Below are positions 54,277 to 63,289 of a stretch of DNA of 64,000 nt, in pieces. The notes under the pieces are model-generated. The model saw only the letters and a list, made by a program, of their open reading frames with translations, was not told the DNA's origin and searched no databases. Position 1 is the stretch's first letter. Each line of letters begins with the position of its first letter. This DNA is from Halalkalibacterium ligniniphilum (GTDB lineage Bacteria; Bacillota; Bacilli; Bacillales; Bacillaceae_D): positions 1 to 64,000 of the forward strand of contig NZ_ANNK01000089.1 in the NCBI RefSeq assembly GCF_000334155.1, in the 5' to 3' direction. The translations under genes were made by a program, and so were the position numbers.

Positions 54277-55019
54277 AGAAGATCATGTTGTTACCTGGAT
54301 GGGGGATGGACGCTGCCGTTTGGTTCTCAATTTGTGAAGGGTTGGAAGGTCCACTTGAGTTCTTGTTTATTGACTGGCAGGAAATCTGCTCCGCAGCTGA
54401 GTTCAAGGCTCGAGCAGCTAGAGAGCTTAATGCTCATAAAGACCAAGAAGTTATGATCATCGGCTGGTCACTCGGCTCCTTAGTCGCCATCGAGCTAGCT
54501 GCAGAGTATCCTTGTAGTGTTTCTCGATTAATTCTTTTTGGGGCTACTAGCAAATTTACAATCGAAGGGGACTATACGTACGGATGGGATACCCGAATGG
54601 TTGAACGAATGAGGCACCGTCTTATAAAGGACAAGGAAGCTACATTAAACGATTTTTATAAACGAATGTTTTCACTTACTGAGCAACAAGAACAGCGTCA
54701 TCTTACGTTTTCTGAAGAGATTGTTAACAAGCATTTTCAAAATAAAGACGTTCCATCATTACTTCACGGTTTGGATTATTTAATCAAAATTGATAATCGA
54801 AGCAAGCTTTCAATGATCTCAACTCCGCTTTTGTTAATCCACGGAGAGGAAGATTCCATATGCCCTCCACAAGCCTCTTCTTATATCGCTGAAAACCATG
54901 GTGGAATAACGAAGTTAGCTCTTTTATCGAAGGTTGGTCATATGCCGTTTTATACAAAAAAGGCAGAATGTCTCTTGTTGGTGAATCGCTTTATTCAAGA
55001 AGGTGATTTGTATGATTGA
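54273..55019 (+). CDS. bioH: BioH-like pimeloyl-ACP methyl ester esterase
   Basis: 248-residue alpha/beta hydrolase. LLPGWGMDAAVWF is the conserved start, the nucleophile Ser sits in IIGWSLGSLVAIELA, Asp in HGEEDSICPP and His in KVGHMPFYTKKAE. In a bio operon next to bioC, the role is removal of the methyl cap from pimeloyl-ACP methyl ester. Start at ATG 54273 because the operon junction and the ribosome site GGGGG fit; the frame from 54222 is inside bioF. Confidence 0.85.
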   Translation: MKKIMLLPGWGMDAAVWFSICEGLEGPLEFLFIDWQEICSAAEFKARAARELNAHKDQEVMIIGWSLGSLVAIELAAEYPCSVSRLILFGATSKFTIEGDYTYGWDTRMVERMRHRLIKDKEATLNDFYKRMFSLTEQQEQRHLTFSEEIVNKHFQNKDVPSLLHGLDYLIKIDNRSKLSMISTPLLLIHGEEDSICPPQASSYIAENHGGITKLALLSKVGHMPFYTKKAECLLLVNRFIQEGDLYD

Positions 55020-55842
55020 TAAGCAATTACTACAAAAGAGGTTTAGTCAGCATGCAACAACCTATGACCAATATGCAAATGTTCAAAAGCGAATGGCCAA
55101 ATACTTAATGAACTTGATTCCAACTGACCTGAAAAAATCTTCAAACACACTGAGAATTCTTGAAGTAGGATGTGGGACAGGTTATTTAACCTCTTTGTTG
55201 TCTGAAAAATTTCCTGAGGCTAAAATTACAGCCGTCGATCTGGCTCCAGGAATGATCGAAGCAGCGAAAAAAAGACTTCAAGAGAAAAAGGTTTCGTTTA
55301 TTTGTGGAGATATTGAAGAAATCGCCCTACAAGGTGAGTACGATGTTATTATTTCCAATGCTACATTTCAATGGTTCAATAACTTGGAAAATACGTTACA
55401 CGGTCTTTTGCTTTTATTGAAAAAAGAGGGTGTACTTTGTTTTTCCACTTTTGGATGTCAAACATTTAAAGAGCTTCATGCGAGTTTTGAGAGAGCAACT
55501 CAAATCCTTAGGATCGAGAACAATAGTAGAGTAGGACCATCCTTTTATTCTTTAACAGAGTTAAAAAAAGTTTGTACAAATTCAATACCAGCGGATGCAA
55601 AACGATTTTCTTACATTAAAGCGAGTGAAAAAGAGGAATACGAGTTTTTTAGAACAGTAAGAGACTTTTTTACATCTATTAAAAAAATCGGTGCAAATAA
55701 TAGTAATCAAGAAGCTTATTGTCAGCGCCCTTCATTATTTAAAGAGCTTGTAAACGTTTATGAAACAAACTATAAAGAAAATGAGCAGATCAAAGCAACC
55801 TACCACTGTCTTTTTATAAAAATCGAAAAAATAGAAAGGTAG
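55012..55842 (+). CDS. bioC: Malonyl-ACP O-methyltransferase BioC
   Basis: 276-residue SAM-dependent methyltransferase that caps malonyl-ACP to begin pimelate synthesis. FSQHATTYDQYANVQKRMA is the BioC N-terminus, ILEVGCGTGYLTSLL is the SAM-binding motif I, and ISNATFQWFNNLENTL follows. It overlaps bioH by 8 bases. It is the last gene of the operon; no bioB (biotin synthase) follows within the window. Confidence 0.9.
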   Translation: MIDKQLLQKRFSQHATTYDQYANVQKRMAKYLMNLIPTDLKKSSNTLRILEVGCGTGYLTSLLSEKFPEAKITAVDLAPGMIEAAKKRLQEKKVSFICGDIEEIALQGEYDVIISNATFQWFNNLENTLHGLLLLLKKEGVLCFSTFGCQTFKELHASFERATQILRIENNSRVGPSFYSLTELKKVCTNSIPADAKRFSYIKASEKEEYEFFRTVRDFFTSIKKIGANNSNQEAYCQRPSLFKELVNVYETNYKENEQIKATYHCLFIKIEKIER

Positions 55843-55872
55843 GTCTGACGAATTGAGAGTCAGACCTAATTT
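55841..55872. terminator. Terminator between bioC and the amidohydrolase gene
   Basis: AGGTCTGAC / GTCAGACCT stem; moderately T-rich on both sides. Confidence 0.6.
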
Positions 55873-55882
55873 CTGTCACGAT

Positions 55883-57178
55883 TCATTGATTAGCTAATTC
55901 GTACAACGTTTCTTTTAATACAGCAATGCCGTCAAGACAGTCGTCGAGATGTGTAAATTCCTCTGGACTATGGCTTTTTCCGTTAACACTCGGTACGAAA
56001 ATCATTCCAGAAGGAACGTATTTTCCTAGAATCATCGCATCATGGCCTGCTCCGCTTATGACATAACGGTAAGGGAGCTTTAACGCTTCAGATGCATGTT
56101 TGATTGCATCTTGAATGGCTTGTGGTGCAAGAACAGGCGGGATCGTAATTTCGGTTTTATGCTCTAAAGAAAGGCCCCGTTTTTCTGCAATTTTATTGGC
56201 TGCATTAATAATTTGACGGTTCATTTGTTCACGAAGGTCCTCATCAATGTCACGAGCATCTACAGTAATAGTCGTCTCACCAGCGATGACATTAGAGCCG
56301 TTCGGGTGCACGTTCATTTTTCCAACAGTTGCTACAGCGGTTTTACTAACTTTTGGAGGAATTTGCTCCACAGCTAATATTAGTTCTGCAGCTGCTGCAA
56401 CGGAATCTTTTCGGTGAGTCATAGGTGTATTTCCGGCATGGTCTGTTTCGCCAACAAATGTGAAAGAATGCCAAGAAGGACCCGCGATCCCTTTCACAAT
56501 TCCAATTTTCTCTTGATTTTCCTCTAATATTTTACCTTGTTCGATGTGAAGCTCCACAAATGCATGGATGTTTTCTTTTGGATAGTGGGTTTCTTTGATT
56601 TTTTCAGGGAATAGGCCCTGTTCCTTAATCGCATCAACTAATTTGATTCCTTCTTCATCTTCAAACCGAAGCAAGTCATCGTATGTCACTTCACCCATCA
56701 TCACCCGACTACCGAAAATACCATTTTTAAAACGAGTACCTTCCTCATCTACAAATACAACCAATTCGATTGAACGCTTCGGTCGTTTACCTTCTTTAAT
56801 TAAGCCTTCGATGGCGGTAAGTGAGCTCAGAACCCCAAGTGCACCATCGAACGCGCCGCCGTTTGGAACGGTATCAAGGTGTGATCCTGTCATGACGACA
56901 GGAAGCTCTGGATTTTCTCCCTCATAGAGAGCGAGTAGATTACCGATTGCATCCTCTCGCACAACGAGTCCTAGTTCTTCTAACCATTTTGTCAATCGCT
57001 GCTTTGCTTGCTTTTCTTCAGCTGTATAAACAAGGCGGCTAATTCCACCTTGTTTTGTACGACCAATTTCAGCGAGCTCTGATAGGCGTTCTGCTAATAG
57101 AGTAGCGTCTAAGCTTTTGTATGATTTGCATGCATTTAACGAAGTAAGGAAACGTTCTTTTGAAAATACATTGTCCAT
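55883..57178 (-). CDS. M20-family N-carbamoyl-amino acid hydrolase / allantoate amidohydrolase-like
   Basis: 431-residue metal-dependent amidohydrolase. Ligands are visible in order: His in TGSHLDTVPNGG, Asp in GAFDGALGVL, the Glu pair in FVDEEGTRF, His in ELHIEQGKIL and His in SGAGHDAMILG. The family cleaves N-carbamoyl amino acids, allantoate or ureido compounds. It follows the AbgT-type transporter by 25 bases and is probably cotranscribed, so the imported compound may be its substrate. Confidence 0.88.
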   Translation of the reverse strand: MDNVFSKERFLTSLNACKSYKSLDATLLAERLSELAEIGRTKQGGISRLVYTAEEKQAKQRLTKWLEELGLVVREDAIGNLLALYEGENPELPVVMTGSHLDTVPNGGAFDGALGVLSSLTAIEGLIKEGKRPKRSIELVVFVDEEGTRFKNGIFGSRVMMGEVTYDDLLRFEDEEGIKLVDAIKEQGLFPEKIKETHYPKENIHAFVELHIEQGKILEENQEKIGIVKGIAGPSWHSFTFVGETDHAGNTPMTHRKDSVAAAAELILAVEQIPPKVSKTAVATVGKMNVHPNGSNVIAGETTITVDARDIDEDLREQMNRQIINAANKIAEKRGLSLEHKTEITIPPVLAPQAIQDAIKHASEALKLPYRYVISGAGHDAMILGKYVPSGMIFVPSVNGKSHSPEEFTHLDDCLDGIAVLKETLYELANQ

Positions 57179-57203
57179 GAAAAATCAACCTTTCAAATTT
57201 GTG

Positions 57204-58745
57204 CTATGGTAAGTGAATGTTTGAGCCAGGTCCTAACGGCAAGCCTATTAAATACCAGATGATAAATAGTGCGATCCAGAATATTGCAAAGAAAATCGTA
57301 TATGGGATCATGACAGCAATCAATGAACCAAGACCAAGATTTTTATCATAACGACGAGCTGTCGCTAGAAGTATAGCAAAATAAGCAAACATTGGTGTAA
57401 TTGGATTCGTAATCGAGTCACCAATACGATAAGCCAATTGAGTAAATGCCGGATCGTAGCCTAAAAGCATGAACATTGGAACAAATACAGGTCCTAAAAT
57501 CGCCCATTTTGCAGAGGCACTGCCGATAAACATATTTAGTGAGGCACTAATTAAAATAAATCCAATCAAAAGGGGAAGGCCAGTAAAATTCATACTTTTT
57601 AAGAAATCGGCACCTGAGATAGCAAGAATAACACCAAGGTTGCTCCAATTGAAATAAGCAATAAATTGCGCTGCAAAAAACGCTAAAATAATATACATTC
57701 CCATTGTTCCCATCGATTTTCCCATTGCTTCAGCAACGTCTTTGTCAGAGCGAATCTCTTTAGTGACAATACCATATGCAAGGGCGGGGAGTAAAAACAA
57801 TCCCATAATAATCGGAACGAGTGAGTTCATGAAAGGAGAAATGATAATTCCGCCATCTTCTGCACGCAATGGGGCATTCGTTGGAATAATCATAAGTGAA
57901 ATGATCGCGATGTAAGCAAGTGTCGCGATTCCAGCCCACATGAGTCCCTTTCCTTCGACTTTTGTGAGTTTCTCTAATTTCATTTGTGGACCTTTATACT
58001 CACCGAGGCGTGGCTCCACGACTTTTTCTGTAATAAAGACTGCAATTGGAATAAGAATAAAGGCAGAAACAGCTAAGAAATACCAGTTCATTGCAGGGTT
58101 TGCAATGTAGTTTGGATCAATAATTTGCGCCGCCCCTTGTGTAAAGCCAGCTAATAAAGCATCAAGCATATTTACGATAAAGTTGGCACTAAAGCCACCG
58201 GCAACGGCAGCATAAGCTGCAACCATTCCGGCAATTGGATGACGTCCAACACTCATAAAGACGAGAGCGGCAATAGGAGGCAAGACGATAAAGCCAGCAT
58301 CGCCTGCAATATTTGCTAACATACCAGCGGTTACAATTGAAATGGTAATTAACGATTTTGGAGAGCCAAGGACGATTTTTTTAAGTAAGGCTGTAATTAG
58401 TCCGACAGACTCTGCAACTCCTACTCCGATCATTGTCACGAGTACGAGTCCTAAAGGTGGAAACTCTGCAAAGTTTTTAACCATGTTGGTCATAATCATT
58501 CTAAGACCTTCTGCACTCATTAAACTAATGGCTTCGACCGTTTCGTCTGTTGCGGGGTTCACGACACTAACTCCAGCCTGTGCAACAAAATGAGAAGCAA
58601 TAATGACAAGAAGTGCAAAAATGATAAAGAGTGTTACTGGATCAGGTAGCTTGTTTCCGACTCGTTCAATGACGTTCAGAAAGACGTTCAAAACTCCCTT
58701 CTGTTTAGAGGGTGGTTGATTTGTTTGTGGTGTAGGCTGACTCAT
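57204..58745 (-). CDS. AbgT family transporter
   Basis: 513-residue, about 12-helix transporter. The N-terminus VIERVGNKLPDPVTLFIIFA and the NIAGDAGFIVLPPIAALVFM segment are AbgT-family signatures. The E. coli member imports p-aminobenzoyl-glutamate; others export sulfonamides. Start at ATG 58745 with AAGGGGAC 5 bases upstream; the longer frame to 58853 has no ribosome site. Divergent from an M20 hydrolase across about 290 bases that contain no other gene. Confidence 0.9.
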   Translation of the reverse strand: MSQPTPQTNQPPSKQKGVLNVFLNVIERVGNKLPDPVTLFIIFALLVIIASHFVAQAGVSVVNPATDETVEAISLMSAEGLRMIMTNMVKNFAEFPPLGLVLVTMIGVGVAESVGLITALLKKIVLGSPKSLITISIVTAGMLANIAGDAGFIVLPPIAALVFMSVGRHPIAGMVAAYAAVAGGFSANFIVNMLDALLAGFTQGAAQIIDPNYIANPAMNWYFLAVSAFILIPIAVFITEKVVEPRLGEYKGPQMKLEKLTKVEGKGLMWAGIATLAYIAIISLMIIPTNAPLRAEDGGIIISPFMNSLVPIIMGLFLLPALAYGIVTKEIRSDKDVAEAMGKSMGTMGMYIILAFFAAQFIAYFNWSNLGVILAISGADFLKSMNFTGLPLLIGFILISASLNMFIGSASAKWAILGPVFVPMFMLLGYDPAFTQLAYRIGDSITNPITPMFAYFAILLATARRYDKNLGLGSLIAVMIPYTIFFAIFWIALFIIWYLIGLPLGPGSNIHLP

Positions 58746-59034
58746 GGTTGTCCCCTTTCTTTTATAAAAATATTCTGATTTATCGAATGATATTATATTA
58801 CAAGGTATTGTATTGGAATTGTCACGAAAAATAATCAGTTTAATTGTGTGCATTTACAAACAAATATGAATATGCAGATAATAGAAGAATGATATTTAGG
58901 TTATTTTAATTTTTTTTGTGAGATTATACAAAAGAAATCAATTTAAGTTGATGATTATAACATAGAGAAGCAATGTTTTAAATAGTATAATTATTGTGGT
59001 AAATGATTTATTATACAAGAAACGAGGGGTTCTT

Positions 59035-60234
59035 ATGTTAAAAGAAAGATTGTTAGAAAGATTGGAAGAATTATATCCAGAGATGGTGTCATTGCGTCGC
59101 TATTTTCATCAAAATCCAGAACTTTCATTTCAAGAGGTGCATACACCGAATACAATTGCTGATTATTTAGAGGAACTCGGTATAGAAGTAAGACGCGGGG
59201 TAGGTGGTCGAGGTGTCGTTGGCACTCTTCATGGGACTAAGCCAGGAAAAACGGTAGCGATTCGTGCTGATTTTGACGCATTACCAATACAGGAAGAAAC
59301 CAAGTGTGATTATCAATCAAAGGTTCCTGGTGTAATGCATGCTTGCGGACATGATGGACATACGGCATCGTTGCTCGTATTAGCAAAGGCTTTATCTGAA
59401 GAGCGAGAGCAGCTTGCTGGAAAGATTGTCTTTATTCATCAGCACGCAGAAGAAGTAACTCCTGGAGGCGCCATCGAAATGATCGCAGATGGCTGCTTAG
59501 ATGGAGTAGATGTCATTTTCGGCACACATTTATGGTCAACGTCTCCATATGGTGAAATCGGTTATCGCTCAGGTGCGATAATGGCAGCGGCTGATTCATT
59601 TGAAATTAACATTCAAGGAAAAGGTGGACATGGCGCATCTCCTCACGAAACGGTTGATTCGATTGTCGTTGCGTCCTCGTATGTTCAATCGGTCCAGCAA
59701 ATTATCAGCCGCAACATCGATCCTCTTAAATCTGCGGTAATTAGTTTCGGTGCGTTCCAATCAGGAGGTCCATTTAATGTGATTGCTGATTCTGCGAAAT
59801 TGATTGGGACGGTTCGGACATTTGAAGAAGAGGTACAGGAAGATATTATTGCAAAGCTTGAACGTCATGCAAAGGGAATTTGTGACGCTGCAGGTGCTAG
59901 CTATTCTTTTGATTATAGAAAAGGGTATCCAGCTGTTATAAACCACGCAGATGAAACACAGCTCGTGAAACAACAGGCAATCAATATAATTGGAAAAGAT
60001 AATGTGAGAGAAATGGAACCGGTGATGGGGGGAGAGGATTTCGCTTATTATCTACAAGAAATACCAGGTGCATTTTTCTTTACAGGGGCGGGAAATGCCG
60101 AGAAGGGGATTGTGTTTCCACACCATCATCCGAAGTTTGATATTGATGAAAGAGCAATGCTCCTTGCTGCAAAAATTTTAGCGTCTGTCACGCTCCAGTA
60201 TCTCGAAAAAGGTGCTGTTGTGACAAGTAGTTAA
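59035..60234 (+). CDS. M20D metallopeptidase/amidohydrolase (AbgB/HipO-like)
   Basis: 399 residues. Zinc ligands are read in VMHACGHDGHTASLL (Cys and His), HQHAEEVTPGG (Glu pair), FGTHLWSTSP (His) and PHHHPKFDIDE near the end (His). GGEDFAYYLQEIPGAFFFTG is the dimer-domain motif. Members cleave acyl or aminoacyl amides such as hippurate or aminobenzoyl-glutamate. ATG 59035 follows GAGGGG. The pairing with AbgT mirrors E. coli abgAB-abgT. Confidence 0.88.
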   Translation: MLKERLLERLEELYPEMVSLRRYFHQNPELSFQEVHTPNTIADYLEELGIEVRRGVGGRGVVGTLHGTKPGKTVAIRADFDALPIQEETKCDYQSKVPGVMHACGHDGHTASLLVLAKALSEEREQLAGKIVFIHQHAEEVTPGGAIEMIADGCLDGVDVIFGTHLWSTSPYGEIGYRSGAIMAAADSFEINIQGKGGHGASPHETVDSIVVASSYVQSVQQIISRNIDPLKSAVISFGAFQSGGPFNVIADSAKLIGTVRTFEEEVQEDIIAKLERHAKGICDAAGASYSFDYRKGYPAVINHADETQLVKQQAINIIGKDNVREMEPVMGGEDFAYYLQEIPGAFFFTGAGNAEKGIVFPHHHPKFDIDERAMLLAAKILASVTLQYLEKGAVVTSS

Positions 60235-60259
60235 GAAATAGGAAGTTAAGGTGACAGGT

Positions 60260-62092
60260 ATGAATGAAACACTGAGTAAGCGGCAGTTAAATTTGCTAAT
60301 TGATGTCTCAAACGTATTAAATAGCTCACTTAGTATTGATAAAATCTTTCAATCGATTATGAAAGAAACGATTAATGCAATTGATGCAGCCGATGGAGGT
60401 GTTTTATTTCTATACAATAAGGAAGAAGATGCCCTCATTGCAAAATCTTCGCAAGGTTTTGACCCTATGATCATTGAAAATGTAAAGTTAAAGCCAGGTG
60501 AGTCAATGACTGGTTTAGCCTTTCTTGCAAAAAGCTGCTTGTTGTTTCCGACCCAAGATCAAGTACGAAAAACCGTACTATCCATGTCTGAAAAAAATAT
60601 CGAGTATATGGAGTTATCGATGGAGCATTATCCCTATGCAGCAATCTGTGCCCCGATTATTCGTAATGGCAAAGGAATTGGTGTCATCACCATCGATTGT
60701 TTTCAAAAAGATGGGCAGTTTACTCAAGAAGATATGGATTTGCTTGAAGCGATTGCCCATCAAGCAGCAGTTGCTCTTGAAAAGGCAAACCTTTATCGCG
60801 TTCAGCAACAACAGTTTCGAGAATTAAAAGAACTGAACAATCGAATTGTTGAACAGAACCTTATGCTTCAACGCTCAATTGAGCTCCACAATCAATTGTC
60901 AGATCTGGTCTTAGAAGGTGAAGGGCTTGATTCCATTCTTCAATATATTAATGAACAGATTGGTTATCCGGCTATTCTCTTCGATGAAATTGGCGAAATT
61001 GTTGCTTTGTCAAAACATGAGTGGTTTTCAGAAGAGTTAATCGATTCTCTCGAAAAGGAAGTACAATTATCATGGCAAGCATTTAACCGCCATCAAACCT
61101 TTGTGTTTTCTTCCCAATCTGTTAAAAGCAAAAAAATCGTTGCATTTCCAGTTGGTTCTAAACAACGGCTGCTCGGAGGTTTAGTTATCGTTTCAGAACA
61201 AACGGTGCCCGAGCTTGAAATTGCCGCTCTCAGTCATGCTTGCACAGTTGTTTCGTTAATGCTTTTAAAAAATCAAGCTGTTTTTGATACTGAACAGGCG
61301 TTAAGGGGAGAGTTTATCGATGTCATTTTGTCTGGGAATATGGACGAGGCTTTTTACCAAAGAGCTAAGCATTTACATTTCCAGCAAAATGATTTTCATG
61401 TAGCATTGATTATTAATTTTCAAGAGCAAAAAATTGACGCAAAAAAATGGCCTACTTTTGAACGATATTTATTACAAGTGATTCAACGTTATATTGACGA
61501 GTATGTAAAAAATGGGATGGTTGTTGCGAAGCATGATAATATCACGGCCATTTTATCTTTTGATGAGAAGCTTGGAAACGCTCATATTCGTACAACAATT
61601 AATACGTTAATTCACCATGTGAAGGAGTATATCCAGTCAAGAGATTGGAGCATTGTCCCCATTGTAGGTGTAGGAAGATCCTTCCAAGGGTTAAAACAAA
61701 TTAAAAAGACCTTGAATGAAGCAACAAAATGCTTACAATTCATGAAGGGATATGACCTAACAACAGAGATCCTTAATTATCAAGATCTTGGTGCTCAAAG
61801 GCTTTTATTACAAAATTCGAAGGAAGAACTCAGGGATTTTATTCATGAAACATTAGAGCCGCTACTACAGTATGATTGTCAAAAGCAATCTGATTTGTTT
61901 GCAACACTTGTTGTTTATTTAGATCATAACAAAAATATCAAAAATGCAGCTCAATCTTTACATATTCATCTAAATACATTATCTTATCGCTTGAAACGAA
62001 TCTATTCAATCCTTGATATCGACCCTGAAGATAGTCAAAGCATGCTTGACTTGCATTTATCTGTAAATATTTACCGGTATCTTAATCAATAA
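60260..62092 (+). CDS. PucR/CdaR-type transcriptional regulator with GAF domain
   Basis: 610 residues: a GAF sensor domain (about 20-180, IDVSNVLNSSLSIDKIFQSI, APIIRNGKGIGVITID), a middle PucR-like region, and a C-terminal HTH_30 (NIKNAAQSLHIHLNTLSYRL, KRIYSILDI). Such proteins activate purine or ureide catabolic genes. Start ATG 60260 is favoured by AAGGTG about 8 bases upstream; GTG 60251 is possible. It lies 17-26 bases after the M20D gene, so probably in the same transcript, and may regulate the whole AbgT/M20 cluster. Confidence 0.88.
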   Translation: MNETLSKRQLNLLIDVSNVLNSSLSIDKIFQSIMKETINAIDAADGGVLFLYNKEEDALIAKSSQGFDPMIIENVKLKPGESMTGLAFLAKSCLLFPTQDQVRKTVLSMSEKNIEYMELSMEHYPYAAICAPIIRNGKGIGVITIDCFQKDGQFTQEDMDLLEAIAHQAAVALEKANLYRVQQQQFRELKELNNRIVEQNLMLQRSIELHNQLSDLVLEGEGLDSILQYINEQIGYPAILFDEIGEIVALSKHEWFSEELIDSLEKEVQLSWQAFNRHQTFVFSSQSVKSKKIVAFPVGSKQRLLGGLVIVSEQTVPELEIAALSHACTVVSLMLLKNQAVFDTEQALRGEFIDVILSGNMDEAFYQRAKHLHFQQNDFHVALIINFQEQKIDAKKWPTFERYLLQVIQRYIDEYVKNGMVVAKHDNITAILSFDEKLGNAHIRTTINTLIHHVKEYIQSRDWSIVPIVGVGRSFQGLKQIKKTLNEATKCLQFMKGYDLTTEILNYQDLGAQRLLLQNSKEELRDFIHETLEPLLQYDCQKQSDLFATLVVYLDHNKNIKNAAQSLHIHLNTLSYRLKRIYSILDIDPEDSQSMLDLHLSVNIYRYLNQ

Positions 62093-62114
62093 ATCGTTTT
62101 TTCAATTACTGAAT

Positions 62115-62156
62115 AAAAAGACGTTAGAACCAATAAGGTCTAACGTCTTTTTTAAA
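62115..62156 (+). terminator. Terminator of the M20-PucR operon
   Basis: AAAAAGACGTTAGA(ACC) / (GGT)CTAACGTCTTTTTT stem. Confidence 0.85.
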
Positions 62157-62182
62157 GGATTAGAAAAAAATACATTCGATAA

Positions 62183-62297
62183 TGACTAGCTCCTGCGCCT
62201 AGTTTTAAACGGAGAGTTCATGATTGACTCAAAAGCAGGGAGGGGAACCGAAATATCAATCACGGTAAAAAGCATAGAATTGACGAAGCTAACTTGA
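62183..62297 (+). pseudogene. Repeat fragment and possible histidine-kinase C-terminal relic
   Basis: GACTAGCTCCTGCGCCTAG resembles the start of a Bacillus intergenic repeat. It is followed by a 28-codon open frame (62211-62297) reading GEFMIDSKAGRGTEISITVK, like the G2 box end of a sensor kinase ATPase domain. No start codon fits. Nothing else is visible from 62298 to 62505. Confidence 0.3.
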
Positions 62298-62505
62298 TGG
62301 TTCTATAGATACTCATTGAAATTAAAGGTATGATTTTTCGTTTCATTAGTAACCATAATGAGAGAAGGGATTACGATATAATTTCAAGAAAGAAGGTGAG
62401 GGTTGTCAATTCTCCTATGGTTTATTAATGTAAAAAAAATGAGGCTAACAATTAGAATGTCGCTTTACAAAGCGTTCGAGATGGGAAAAAGAAAGGGTGT
62501 TCAAA

Positions 62506-63117
62506 ATGTCACTGGAATGGTTTGATCGTGTTTGTAGTGAGCTACAAGATTCTCTTGAGTCTATTTGTGAACAATTTGACGAATTTGCACAAATGACAAT
62601 AGAACGAGCCGCAAAACATCCTCGAATTGAATGTTTCGTGGAAGATAAAGATGGCGAACGAACATATTTTTCAACCCTTTTTTTTGACCCTAGTAATGAA
62701 ATTTTTTACATGGAGTCATATGACATTGATACAGAACATTTATCACGAGTGATCCTGGAGGACATTGAGGAAATTATCGATGCTGTTCACGAGGCGTTCC
62801 ATGAATTGATGGATGAATACGAAACTAATGACAAAGCAGAGAATAACCTTGAAGAAGAAATCGTTGTGGATGTAGACTGGATTACTCCTAAAGTCATTGC
62901 ATATCAAAAGATGGAGGAAGTTGAGATCTCTTATCGGTTCGGTGTTATTTCTGAAACAGGTGACGGTGTCTTACATCGGTTAAGTAGGATTAAGACAGAT
63001 AGAAATGATGATATTGAAGATGAAAGTACGTTTATTTTCAGCAAAGGTGAGGCTGGCACAATCATTGATTTAATTAAAGACAACATGGATGCAATGGAAG
63101 GTTTTGACCACTTTTAG
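62506..63117 (+). CDS. Acidic hypothetical protein (203 aa)
   Basis: Starts MSLEWFDRVCSELQDSLESI; strongly acidic, with helices in the N-terminal half (about 85-120 is nearly all charged: DIEEIIDAVHEAFHELMDEY) and beta-type segments later (ISYRFGVISETGDGVLHRLS). No signal peptide, membrane helix or known motif. ATG 62506 has AAAGGG 7 bases upstream; GTG 62497 overlaps that site. I do not recognise the family. Confidence 0.75.
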   Translation: MSLEWFDRVCSELQDSLESICEQFDEFAQMTIERAAKHPRIECFVEDKDGERTYFSTLFFDPSNEIFYMESYDIDTEHLSRVILEDIEEIIDAVHEAFHELMDEYETNDKAENNLEEEIVVDVDWITPKVIAYQKMEEVEISYRFGVISETGDGVLHRLSRIKTDRNDDIEDESTFIFSKGEAGTIIDLIKDNMDAMEGFDHF

Positions 63118-63130
63118 GGTGGTCTTTTTA
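63106..63130 (+). terminator. Terminator overlapping the stop of the hypothetical gene
   Basis: GACCAC / GTGGTC stem followed by TTTTTA. Confidence 0.7.
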
Positions 63131-63164
63131 TTTGAAACGAAAGGTCTTAGTACTAAATTCACGA

Positions 63165-63209
63165 AATAATGAACAATTTCTTCGGTTTATAATAAATTTG
63201 TTCGGAAAT
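63165..63209 (+). promoter_or_regulatory. PurR box pair upstream of purT
   Basis: The inverted box TTTGTTCGGAAAT (63197-63209; on the other strand ATTTCCGAACAAA) matches the PurBox AWWWCCGAACWWT in 12 of 13 positions. A weaker box AATAATGAACAAT in the opposite orientation is at 63165-63177. PurR needs two divergent boxes, as seen here. A promoter TTGAAT-N17-TTATGA lies at 63224-63252. Confidence 0.6.
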
Positions 63210-63289
63210 TGATTGAAAAGTTCTTGAATTTACGCATGAAATAAGATTATGATAGCTATATGCTTAATGATTGTAGGAGGGTTATACAT

